Shown in pieces: positions 18,640 through 27,358 of a DNA stretch of 64,000 bases. The translations under genes and the position numbers were made by a program. The notes beneath the pieces were generated by a model that saw nothing but the letters and a program-made list of their open reading frames with translations, searched no databases and was not told the origin of the DNA. Origin of the DNA: Persicirhabdus sediminis (GTDB taxonomy: Bacteria; Verrucomicrobiota; Verrucomicrobiia; Verrucomicrobiales; Akkermansiaceae); assembly GCF_016595495.1 (NCBI RefSeq), contig NZ_JAENIM010000039.1:622989-686988 (forward strand), read 5' to 3'. Each line of letters starts with the position of its first letter. Position 1 is the stretch's first letter.

Positions 18640-19647
18640 ATGTCATGCGTTTCGCTCAGATGGAGGAAAATATTCACGCTCAGCCACATGATTGCCAGCT
18701 GCGCGCTCCTAGCCCCCTCGCCTGCCGCTGCTCAGCTAGATGAAAAAGCGCAGCCGGTGCCAGATTTATCCGCTGGACCTGCTCAGGAAGAAGTTTATCA
18801 ATTCGGCAGACTCAAGGTAGATCCTCGGCTGCTTGAACAGCTATTTCCCACCCCAGAGGAAAATGATGATCCATTTGCCGCAAAAGCTACCGTCAGAGCC
18901 AATGCCCAGCATGCCATCAATGCCCAGCATGCGCCAATCATCACCGCAGCTCACCGACCACCCTGTCTGCCGGACGTGTATTCACGAAATATCAGCGAGA
19001 ACGTATTTCACTATATAGCGGGTGAGCCAAACGCAAACGAATGGGTCATCTACCAGCAAGCTATCGATCAGAGTTGCGTCTATTTTCTACTCAGCCCTAG
19101 AAATACGGCAGCCATCGAGCAATTGCTAATATCAAATTCTGACCACACTTTCAGCCAGCTGGAAAACTCAGCGCAGCTGATTGTCACACCAAACACCGTC
19201 GACAGCCTGGCTGGCGCACCGAACTTCGACCCAAGCGTGGATCCATACAAAATCCTCGCGCGCTACGGAGTAAGCAATCGCAGTGGCGAGAAAGCCATAT
19301 CCAGAAAACTCAGCCAGCAAGGAGATGAACTGACCCGCTATGAAGTCACAACAACTCTGGGTCCAGCGAACCTACTCGTTGATCAAGAAATCTCCCTGAA
19401 CGATACCGTCGCCATAGACGGTCGCGACCAGCAGATCAGGCTGAATTTCTCCGTCACCAATGAGCATGGCCAGCCAGCAGTTTACTACTGCGGGCTCAGC
19501 CACGATGGCAGCCAGCGAATTTACCTGCGCACACACAACCAGCTGAAATCTGTAATTTCATCTCCAGCTAGAAATCTCACCATTCTGAAGCGTATGACAG
19601 AGATCAATGATGACTACAAGCTGGCAAAACCATCACCTCAGCCATGA
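18640..19647 (+). CDS. Secreted hypothetical protein, first of a coupled pair
   Basis: From the ATG at 18640 (335 residues) the N-terminus is a good signal peptide, MSCVSLRWRKIFTLSHMIASC..., ending SPAAAQ. A longer frame would begin with a GTG inside the tRNA terminator and is rejected. The mature protein has a short imperfect repeat (NAQHAINAQHAP), and a C-terminal beta-rich half with 'RYEVTTTLG' and 'IRLNFSVTNEHGQP' that faintly recalls secretin-type strands. It overlaps the next gene by ATGA, and that gene has a similar layout, so the two products probably work together. Function unknown. Confidence 0.65.
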   Translation: MSCVSLRWRKIFTLSHMIASCALLAPSPAAAQLDEKAQPVPDLSAGPAQEEVYQFGRLKVDPRLLEQLFPTPEENDDPFAAKATVRANAQHAINAQHAPIITAAHRPPCLPDVYSRNISENVFHYIAGEPNANEWVIYQQAIDQSCVYFLLSPRNTAAIEQLLISNSDHTFSQLENSAQLIVTPNTVDSLAGAPNFDPSVDPYKILARYGVSNRSGEKAISRKLSQQGDELTRYEVTTTLGPANLLVDQEISLNDTVAIDGRDQQIRLNFSVTNEHGQPAVYYCGLSHDGSQRIYLRTHNQLKSVISSPARNLTILKRMTEINDDYKLAKPSPQP

Positions 19648-20498
19648 TGAAAGCATCAACCAAATCAATGGAATCTATGCCATGCCATAAACTAATCTTA
19701 TCCATCCTGGGCGTTTTCCAGCTGGCGATTGCCACTGCATTTGCCGGCGAAACGATGAGCGAGCGCGCACTCCCCTGCAGCCAATCATTTCTACCCATCT
19801 ACAATAACCCACCCATTGAGGTGAATCATGCATCTAGTCATTTTGCAAAAGGCAGCCAGCTGGTTGATGCGCGCAAGAATGTTCACAAGCAAGTCGGCAT
19901 TCAACTCGCTGATGATGAATGGGCGTATTTTTCCGCTGAAAAATCCACCCTGTACCTAAAAGCCAAATCGCCAAATGATGAGATTGTGGCCATCTGGCTG
20001 TGGCAGCAATTTCTTGATGCTGCAGTCATGACGCAAACCACGGCAACCATCGTCCAGCTGGAGAAAAATGACCTCGATCCGGTCAGCTGGAGCGCCGAGA
20101 AAATCAAACAATACCCGTTCAAAATCATCGCCCAGCGCACACTTACAACACGAAGTGGAACGCCAGCTAGTCTAGGAAAACAGCCGGATAAGAAGGTGCA
20201 AGATGATAGCAGCAAAGCGGCTGACTCCACCTCAGAGCCGCGCGATTTCTTCCGGGTCGAGCCAAACATCGGCCCCAACAAGAAAGTCATCGACCTCAGG
20301 TTCGAAATCACCCAGCAGATCGACAACGGCAATTACATTCAGCTAAATAGCAGCTTCACTCTACACAACGAGATCGCCAGCTATAGCGAAATTTCTAGCC
20401 CAGCCCCCCAATTCACCTACTTGCTCATCCTTCACTGCCAGCTGCAAGATGTCCGCGGCAGACCACTCAGCGAAATCAAAAAATCTTTACTCAAGTGA
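19644..20498 (+). CDS. Secreted hypothetical protein, second of a coupled pair
   Basis: A 284-residue protein with a signal peptide (LILSILGVFQLAIATAFAG). The central block, 'DDEWAYFSAEKSTLYLKAKS' with 'IVAIWLWQQFLDAAVM', mirrors 'NEWVIYQQAIDQSCVYFLLS' in the preceding gene. The C-terminal 'IDLRFEITQQIDNGNYIQL' mirrors that gene's C-terminal strands, so the two look like distant paralogues. Translation is coupled through the ATGA overlap. The residue block 175-190 is Lys/Asp/Ser-rich and probably a linker. Function unknown. Confidence 0.65.
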   Translation: MMKASTKSMESMPCHKLILSILGVFQLAIATAFAGETMSERALPCSQSFLPIYNNPPIEVNHASSHFAKGSQLVDARKNVHKQVGIQLADDEWAYFSAEKSTLYLKAKSPNDEIVAIWLWQQFLDAAVMTQTTATIVQLEKNDLDPVSWSAEKIKQYPFKIIAQRTLTTRSGTPASLGKQPDKKVQDDSSKAADSTSEPRDFFRVEPNIGPNKKVIDLRFEITQQIDNGNYIQLNSSFTLHNEIASYSEISSPAPQFTYLLILHCQLQDVRGRPLSEIKKSLLK

Positions 20499-20756
20499 TG
20501 GCCCTCAGCCAGCCGCGATTGTTTTTCTCCCATAGTTAGAACAGATACCCTGAGGCCTGAAGTTTGATCCCTTCGGGATGCTTTTGTAATCCACGCAGCC
20601 TAGCAGCTAGCTGGATTTCCCTTCATCACCCAAAGCTACCCATTCGCCATTACCAAGAATTACTTATCTAAACACAAAGTTTCAGTCAGTTCCAAGGACG
20701 GGGGCATTCCACAAGCTCCGCCTCAGTTTTTACTATGCAGCTTGCCCTCTTTCAAT

Positions 20757-21431
20757 CTACCTCATCCTAAATTTCTTTATACAAAAAAGAATACCCCCGA
20801 ATAATAAAACAAGAACACCAAACCACACAAATAAAACCCCAGTTCTTTCTTCGCGGGCAGGCACATAAACTTCAGATTTCTCCGCTTTACCAGCAACCTC
20901 ATCATCACCCTTAGATCTACTTGAATCTATAAGGCTTGATTCCTTTTTTACCTCCACCTCTATCTCTGAATTTGGCACTTCTTTAAATTCACCAAACCCA
21001 CTAAAGTTCACTCTTTTTAATTCCTCATCAGTAAGCGCACCTATATCCTTTAGATTCGACAAAGTACAAAACCAAGTATTTCGATCCTCTAACTCAGCAA
21101 AAACCCTACTTGCAGAAGCTCGAAAGAATTGATTTTTTCTAGTCTCATCAAGCTTCGTCAAATGTACTAACCAAGTTAATCGAGCTAATTCGTTATCTGT
21201 TTGAGCCTCCTTTTGGATACGCAATAACACAGGATAATTGTCCTCAGCTAAGTGGATATAGAAACCTTGCTCCTCCTTAGAAAGAGGGCCGTGGCCTTGG
21301 CTTAGTTTTTTGAGAAACCACCCTTCATCTCTCCCCTCCCTGAAAGTATTTTTATAAGTCTCACTTTCGTGCGCTGTGACTAAGAAACAGGCTCCCAAAT
21401 AGAACCATACATATATAATAAATAATTTCAT
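20757..21431 (-). CDS. Exported, C-terminally membrane-anchored protein
   Basis: A 224-residue protein with an N-terminal signal (residues 1-20, MKLFIIYVWFYLGACFLVTA) and one C-terminal transmembrane helix (VLFVWFGVLVLLFGGILFCI) with a basic tail. This gives a periplasmic domain held in the inner membrane. The middle is charged, with a Lys/Glu/Ser-rich stalk (residues 150-195). It is A+T-rich and almost free of the AGCT palindromes common elsewhere. It is the last of five minus-strand genes of similar composition. Family unknown. Confidence 0.55.
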   Translation of the reverse strand: MKLFIIYVWFYLGACFLVTAHESETYKNTFREGRDEGWFLKKLSQGHGPLSKEEQGFYIHLAEDNYPVLLRIQKEAQTDNELARLTWLVHLTKLDETRKNQFFRASASRVFAELEDRNTWFCTLSNLKDIGALTDEELKRVNFSGFGEFKEVPNSEIEVEVKKESSLIDSSRSKGDDEVAGKAEKSEVYVPAREERTGVLFVWFGVLVLLFGGILFCIKKFRMR

Positions 21432-21487
21432 TCTCTTAAAAAGTAGCCTCTAAATCCGCAGTGAGCTCTAATATCTTAAGATATAAC

Positions 21488-21530
21488 ACCTAATAGCATC
21501 GTTTTATTAGCTGGAATCGCTGAATTCCAA
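21488..21530 (-). repeat. Partial copy of the island upstream element (copy C)
   Basis: Read on the minus strand, the sequence AGCGATTCCAGCTAATAAAA followed by CGATGC matches the core of the elements upstream of the 23261-23884 and 22494-22898 genes. The outer inverted-repeat arm found in those copies is absent here. It lies 57 bp upstream of the 20757-21431 gene. Confidence 0.5.
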
Positions 21531-21556
21531 CCCACATCACAGATGCGCTCAGCTAG

Positions 21557-21988
21557 TTATACAAGTGGCTTGGCCAGTACCTTGCGTATTTTACTCCAAC
21601 AGATGATCAAATGATGTGCTACGGCTAGAATAAACAAATTTCTTGAGACAAGAACACACTCAAAAGATGAGCAGCCACCAAACAAATTTGCGCCAATAAA
21701 TTTTGAGGTAGATATCAGCGTAAGTAATAAAGGGCTCAAAATCCCAAATAGATATACAGCTTCAAGAAAAGCGTACTTCAAAAAACTGTTATAACCTCCA
21801 TCATCAGCTGTTAAAAAGAGATATAAAGGGAAAATCCATATCAAAGATACAATCAGATATAGCAAGTTGACTACAGCGGCTCTTGTGGATCCTACATCAA
21901 AGCCCGACAAGGGTACGGCTACAAGTTCAAATAGAACTAGCAGGATGCCAATTGCATGTAGGAATATTAGAACTTTCTTTAGTTTCAT
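21557..21988 (-). CDS. Four-helix integral membrane protein
   Basis: A 143-residue protein with four predicted membrane helices, at about residues 5-25, 36-60, 68-92 and 112-132. Only short loops separate them, and there is a Cys pair in the third loop (GGCSSFEC). No transporter signature is seen. The gene is AT-rich, within the one-strand accessory run, and begins 44 bp after the upstream lipoprotein gene. Confidence 0.55.
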   Translation of the reverse strand: MKLKKVLIFLHAIGILLVLFELVAVPLSGFDVGSTRAAVVNLLYLIVSLIWIFPLYLFLTADDGGYNSFLKYAFLEAVYLFGILSPLLLTLISTSKFIGANLFGGCSSFECVLVSRNLFILAVAHHLIICWSKIRKVLAKPLV

Positions 21989-22032
21989 GATGCTCCACCC
22001 CTCCTCAGCTCGCCTGCCTACCCGTACTCTGT

Positions 22033-22458
22033 CTATTCATTCAAATAGAACTTAAGTTCCGAGTTAGTCGCGTAAGCCTTATAGGTTAAGCTTTTACGAT
22101 CTTCCGAAAATTCTGCAGAGGCAAACATTATTCGCTGATCATCAATTGACGTCGGCTTATGATCCGTTGAGGGATCAAATATATTCTGATCATAAGTATA
22201 CAAAATTAACGCCCCATCGTGAAGGGTCTCATAATACAGACTAAAGTCGTAACGAGCGTCGTCATTATATCCAAGATATGTAAATTTCACCGTATCTCTT
22301 TTGATGGCCAATTGATACTTAAAATCTCCTACCTCAGTTTCGTCCCAATCCAATGTTTTCCAGGTTGTGAACGCTGGAAATTTAAAGAGATCTCTACACC
22401 CAAAGTAAGCGACTAAACACAGCCCTAATATCGCGACTTTGATATATCTACTCTTCAT
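22033..22458 (-). CDS. Putative lipoprotein
   Basis: A 141-residue protein with a lipoprotein-type signal, KVAILGLCLVAYFGC, with Cys21 as the likely acylation site. The mature part is predicted beta-rich (YQLAIKRDTVKFTYLGY, then GALILYTYDQ), with Asp-rich loops. It has no recognised family. It sits 35 bp downstream of the next gene in the run and is AT-rich. Confidence 0.55.
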   Translation of the reverse strand: MKSRYIKVAILGLCLVAYFGCRDLFKFPAFTTWKTLDWDETEVGDFKYQLAIKRDTVKFTYLGYNDDARYDFSLYYETLHDGALILYTYDQNIFDPSTDHKPTSIDDQRIMFASAEFSEDRKSLTYKAYATNSELKFYLNE

Positions 22459-22493
22459 GACTGCTCAGTTTGTCTGTCTAGAACTATGATATA

Positions 22494-22898
22494 TTATTTC
22501 TGATCTATAGTTACAATGATGGGGAATTCCTGCCCACCATCGAAGGAAATCATGCCTATTTGTATACTTCTAGAAGTGTCGCTTTGCTTGATAACGGCCA
22601 CATTTTCTTGAGTATAGAGCCTGATCTTACTGCCTGCTATACTCGTATAACTAAGATCTTTACCACTAACACTATTTCTATAAATCTCGATTCTATTCTT
22701 TTCCTTATTAAATTTTACAATTATTTCTCTAGGCTTTTCAGTCGACTGAACAGTGTAGATCGACTGTTTTTGATCCAAGGTAAATGTACTCGAGGCATCA
22801 ACATGGAAAGATAAGTCTGCTAGCAGCGGACTATAGAACAATATGAAAAAAATAGTTAACTTCCTTAGATGTGTTACATGTCTGCAATTATTTTTCAT
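22494..22898 (-). CDS. Small secreted beta-rich protein
   Basis: From the ATG at 22898 (134 residues; ATG 22904 is an alternative) the protein begins with a basic region and a hydrophobic export segment (LTIFFILFYSPLLA). A beta-rich domain follows (FTLDQKQSIYTVQSTEK, KNRIEIYRNSV, QIGMISFDGGQEFPIIVTI). The frame extends upstream only through a TTG into the repeated element, so the ATG is preferred. Function unknown. Confidence 0.5.
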   Translation of the reverse strand: MKNNCRHVTHLRKLTIFFILFYSPLLADLSFHVDASSTFTLDQKQSIYTVQSTEKPREIIVKFNKEKNRIEIYRNSVSGKDLSYTSIAGSKIRLYTQENVAVIKQSDTSRSIQIGMISFDGGQEFPIIVTIDQK

Positions 22899-22925
22899 AT
22901 CCATAATATTTAGTAATCTCCCTAT

Positions 22926-23090
22926 TACAAAACAAGTTTTGCAATAGACTAGCAAATCTCGCAATACCCAACCGCATCTTTCTGTTAGCTGAAATCACTC
23001 AATTTTAACACCTCAGCAGGATTGAACATTCCTGCTGGCCGGATGTTTATGCTCTGCTTCAACATATCTCAAAAAACGCCAATGCAGTTA
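22926..23090 (-). repeat. Island upstream element (copy B)
   Basis: This region is about 60-65 percent identical by eye to 23950-24180. Shared blocks, read on the minus strand, are GGCGTTTTTTGAGATAT, GGAATGTTCAATC, a TTTCAGCTAACAGAAAG core, and ACTTGTTTTGT close to the gene start. The terminator half present in copy A has lost its partner arm here. It ends 28 bp before the ATG of the 22494-22898 gene. Confidence 0.6.
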
Positions 23091-23260
23091 GACGAATCAT
23101 CAGGTCCAATATCAGCAGATGACGGCCAACCAATTTCTCCCTTATTATTAACCCTTTTTATCTCAGTTTATCTATCTAGTAGTTTTGTTATGAAGCCTTC
23201 ACAGGCATGATCCTCTGTCTAGTCATCAAGATGAAACCTGACTGAATTAGGTATAGTTTG
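23091..23260. other. AT-rich spacer
   Basis: This is the downstream part of the spacer between the 23261-23884 gene and the copy-B element. I see no open frame with coding character and no clear terminator. Confidence 0.4.
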
Positions 23261-23884
23261 TTATTCGCTATTATTTTCCAATGAGAGTATCAATTTAGCT
23301 TCCAATAAACTAAAATCTTTATTCGTTCCTCTGAATAAAATCATCCTTTTATCTACATCGTAACTTCCAGCATTAAGCTTAAACCAAGAAAATTTAGCAC
23401 TCTCATAACGTTCACGCAGTTCATACTGATAGTCTATGTCACTGACCTCGCTACTAATTTCCAGTAACTGGTCTAACAGATTGCTTCTAGGTAAACGCCT
23501 TGTTATGTATAAATCTCGATAGTCTCTATCTGCATTATATAAATAAAGAGTGTTATTGTGATAATCCAGAACAGAGCCCATTACGTTAGAACAATAGATC
23601 AGGGCATGCCGATATGTTAGGATATTTTTTGGAGCTTTAAATTTGACCGTCCTCCTTAAATTAGAATGGTCTATGTTCTTACTAATTATCAGGTTTATTT
23701 TTCCATTTCCTTCAGTTTGCACTCCCCCGTTAATTTGAAATACAATCAAGTTTAAGAGGCCTACTACATCACCATTATATTCAATTTTATCAGAATTCTT
23801 GTTTCCAAGCATCAAGCTTAGATCCAAGTTATCCTGAGCAAAGGATAAACTGGTTAAGACTAACAAGATCAGACAAGCTTTCAT
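23261..23884 (-). CDS. Secreted protein with STN/secretin-N-like segment
   Basis: A 207-residue protein with a short signal peptide (MKACLILLVLTSLSFAQ). Residues 40-115 follow the order of short STN or secretin N-type domains: 'VVGLLNLIVFQ', 'KINLIISKNI', 'RRTVKFKAP', 'TYRHALIYCSNVMG' and 'VLDYHNNTLYLYN'. The pattern is a helix, a strand, an 'l-x-f-x-x-v-x-l' strand, a helix and a final strand reading as a self-contained fold. The rest is not recognised and there is no secretin pore domain, so this is resemblance only. It is the first gene of the AT-rich run. Confidence 0.5.
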   Translation of the reverse strand: MKACLILLVLTSLSFAQDNLDLSLMLGNKNSDKIEYNGDVVGLLNLIVFQINGGVQTEGNGKINLIISKNIDHSNLRRTVKFKAPKNILTYRHALIYCSNVMGSVLDYHNNTLYLYNADRDYRDLYITRRLPRSNLLDQLLEISSEVSDIDYQYELRERYESAKFSWFKLNAGSYDVDKRMILFRGTNKDFSLLEAKLILSLENNSE

Positions 23885-23949
23885 TTTAATTAATTCTGAA
23901 TGGATCTACATCACTTATGTTATTCATATAATCATCAAACCTTTCCTAG

Positions 23950-24180
23950 TCCATAGGACAAAACAAGTTTAGCAACAATCTATCAGGAACACAACCTCCA
24001 ATCGTAACATTTTGTTAGCTGGAGTCGCTAAATTTTTACCCCAAATGTAGATTCAACATTCCAGCTAGCTAGATTGTTGGTCACTGGGCTTCAACGCGTA
24101 AGTAATTTAGCTAGCTTGCTGAAAAAGAGGTCAATATCTCAAAAAAACGCCGAGTGAGCTGAGCTCGGTTGGCGTTTTTA
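23950..24180 (-). repeat. Island upstream element (copy A)
   Basis: Read on the minus strand it contains GGCGTTTTTTTGAGATATTG, GCTGGAATGTTGAATC, the core CCAGCTAACAAAATG, and ACTTGTTTTGT. All have counterparts in copy B, and the core also occurs upstream of the 50895-51641 gene. Outer arms ACAAAA (23958-23963) and TTTTGT (24010-24015) are inverted repeats bounding a 58-bp segment. It lies 73 bp upstream of the 23261-23884 start. Confidence 0.6.
24143..24179. terminator. Bidirectional terminator at the island edge
   Basis: AAAAACGCC (24143-24151) pairs with GGCGTTTTT (24171-24179), with an inner CCGAG/CTCGG extension. It is placed to terminate the hemF-like gene (24270-25307, minus strand) before the AT-rich run. 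Confidence 0.8.
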
Positions 24181-24269
24181 GGATTAAATTCATTTGTCCT
24201 GTGCGGCAATCCTTCCAGCTACGACACGATGACTCAACTACTAGCAGTTGCTGGCAATAAGCTCTATGC

Positions 24270-25307
<1,038 letters not shown>

Positions 25308-25345
25308 GGTAGGGTGAAGTGTGGGAGGGGTGATTTGTTTGTGAG

Positions 25346-26443
25346 TTAATGGGCTGGCTCAGGTTTGACTGGTGCTGTGAGCACCCACATCAGACCTTTA
25401 CCGGCTGGATAATTTTTCAAATGACTGAGTTTGCCAGAGTTTTCATCAATGGCGTGAACTTGAAGTTCGCCTGATTCGTGGCCCGCGACAACCATAAATT
25501 TATCATCCGGTGTGATGGTGAATGAACGAGTCACGTCACCAATGTCCTGCTGGCCAGTTGCGGTGATCTTGCCTGACTCGGTATCCAGCTGGAACATGCC
25601 GATGGAATTTGGTCCGCGGTTGCCTACGTAGGCAAATTTCCCATTGCTGGTCACCTGTACGTCTGAGCTGTGGTTTTTGCCCTCAAATCCAGCTGGCAGT
25701 GACGATGCGGTATCCACTAGCTCAAGCGCGCCGGTTTCTTCTGAGTAGCTAAATGAGCTCAAGCTGCCACCTTTTTGGTTGGACGTGTAGAGGAATTTCT
25801 CGTTCGGGCTGAATCGCAAGTGGCGTGGAGCCAGTGATTCATCCACCGCGACGGACGCTGTGCTCTGCGGCTTCAGCTCGCCAGTCTCGGTATTAAATTG
25901 GAAACATTCGATGGTATTGGATCCACAAGTTGGCGCGTACGCGTAGCGGTTGTTGAGGTCGATCTCAAATGCGTGAACTTGCTTAGGGGCAGCAATTTGC
26001 TGTGCCTCTTCTTCGATGATGTCGCCAAAATCGCCCAGCTTATTGATGGTGATTTGCCCCTCTTTATAGCTCGCGCCAAATAGGTACAGGCCAGCTTGGT
26101 CGATAGAAATGTAGGCCAGCTGAGCGTCAATTGATGCGACATTCATTTCCTCCAGCACACCAGATCCTTCTTTGATGGTATAGCTGCCTACTTTTTTGTC
26201 ATCGCGAAATACAACATAAAGCACATTGCCAGCTGGATCAGTAGCCATCGCCCAAGGTGTGTGCGGAGTGGCAAAAGTCGTGCGATCACTGAGTTCACCA
26301 GTCTGTTCATCCATGCGATAGCGCACGATTTCTTTTGACTCAGATGGCGAGGTAAATACCCAAAGATCAGCTAGAGCTGATGGGGCGAGCAAGGACAATG
26401 ACAGTGCTCCTAACGCAGTGCGAATGATCTTAGTGGTCGTCAT
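25346..26443 (-). CDS. Secreted lactonase-family beta-propeller protein
   Basis: A 365-residue protein with a signal peptide (ALGALSLSLLAPSALA). Seven propeller-like repeats follow, many with the family phrase 'F-x-x-D-x-x-x-G-x-L' (YRMDEQTGEL, FNTETGELKP, SYSEETGALEL, LDTESGKIT, IDENSGKLS). This matches the lactonase (6-phosphogluconolactonase, YbhE/Pgl) family. Because it is exported, the true substrate is probably not cytoplasmic 6-phosphogluconolactone. It lies 38 bp upstream of the hemF-like gene on the same strand. Confidence 0.8.
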   Translation of the reverse strand: MTTTKIIRTALGALSLSLLAPSALADLWVFTSPSESKEIVRYRMDEQTGELSDRTTFATPHTPWAMATDPAGNVLYVVFRDDKKVGSYTIKEGSGVLEEMNVASIDAQLAYISIDQAGLYLFGASYKEGQITINKLGDFGDIIEEEAQQIAAPKQVHAFEIDLNNRYAYAPTCGSNTIECFQFNTETGELKPQSTASVAVDESLAPRHLRFSPNEKFLYTSNQKGGSLSSFSYSEETGALELVDTASSLPAGFEGKNHSSDVQVTSNGKFAYVGNRGPNSIGMFQLDTESGKITATGQQDIGDVTRSFTITPDDKFMVVAGHESGELQVHAIDENSGKLSHLKNYPAGKGLMWVLTAPVKPEPAH

Positions 26444-26507
26444 GACACATTGGTACAGCGAGTCATTTATGTGGTCAAGTCATCTGCGGCTACAGCTTGC
26501 GCACAAA

Positions 26508-27200
26508 TTACTCATTTGTATGGCTGCGGCCAGCGTCGAATTTTTGTGGCGCCACGAGACCAGCGGAAAATACCAGCTTGCTCGCTTCTTCTAGTGACAT
26601 GTCACTGTCGTAGACTTTGTCGTCATCCACCACCACGACAAATCCAGTCATTGGGTTCGGGCTAGTGGGCACAAATACAGCGGTCACATCTTTGCCGGTT
26701 TGCTTGTCGAAATAATTCCCCGTGACAAATCCAATCATGCGGTGGCCAGAATTTGGATACTCGATATACGCGACGCTTTTGAATCGATCTTTCTCGCCGC
26801 CGAGTCCTTCGACCGCATCAACAACCTGCTTGAAGGTGGTGAGCACAAAACCAAAGATAGGTAATTTTTCGACAATGCGCTCAGCGAGCTGAAGTGATTT
26901 GCGGCCAGCTGATTTTCTCAGCGCCAGGCCAATGACAAATAACAAGATAATGGGCAGCAGGAAATGCAGGATGTCTGCGCCGGGAAATTCCAAATCCAGC
27001 GGCCTCAGGTTCAGCAGCCGAATCACCGTGGCATTCAGGGCAATCAATAAACCATCAATGATCACCTCACCGATGCGCAGCAGGATGCGGTACAAAAAGA
27101 CAACTAGCCAGATAGTCGCCACTAAGGGCGCGATGGCAACAAGCCCGGAAAAGATCAACTTCATGCCGGGTTTGGTCCACTCCGGCTGGGATTTTGGCAT
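26508..27200 (-). CDS. DUF502 family membrane protein
   Basis: A 230-residue protein from the ATG at 27200 (a TTG at 27227 would add nine residues). It has two membrane helices (residues 15-40 and 78-97), then a cytoplasmic or periplasmic domain. The DUF502 hallmarks FVPTSPNPMTGFVVVV and a late 'SAGLVAP' are present. Members are widespread in bacteria and one plant relative is LCV; the biochemical role is not known. Confidence 0.85.
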   Translation of the reverse strand: MPKSQPEWTKPGMKLIFSGLVAIAPLVATIWLVVFLYRILLRIGEVIIDGLLIALNATVIRLLNLRPLDLEFPGADILHFLLPIILLFVIGLALRKSAGRKSLQLAERIVEKLPIFGFVLTTFKQVVDAVEGLGGEKDRFKSVAYIEYPNSGHRMIGFVTGNYFDKQTGKDVTAVFVPTSPNPMTGFVVVVDDDKVYDSDMSLEEASKLVFSAGLVAPQKFDAGRSHTNE

Positions 27201-27358
27201 CTGGTCTTTGAGGTTCACTAGAACCAATATAACGACCTATCAGCAGAGCTCAATGCAATATTATACAAGCAATTGTCAGGCGCGATGAGAAGTTAGCGCG
27301 ACTGCGAATAAGCAACTCGGCCAGCCGGATGGATTCCAGCTGACCGAGGTCATAAATA

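Noticed and set aside
18544-18640. N-terminal extension of the 18640 gene from a GTG at 18544
   Set aside because: The GTG lies inside the tRNA terminator hairpin, and the ATG at 18640 begins a proper signal peptide.
22926-24180. A definite integron cassette array
   Set aside because: The inverted repeats are suggestive but the R-box consensus is only partly matched, copy C lacks one arm, and no integrase is in view; kept as a hypothesis only.
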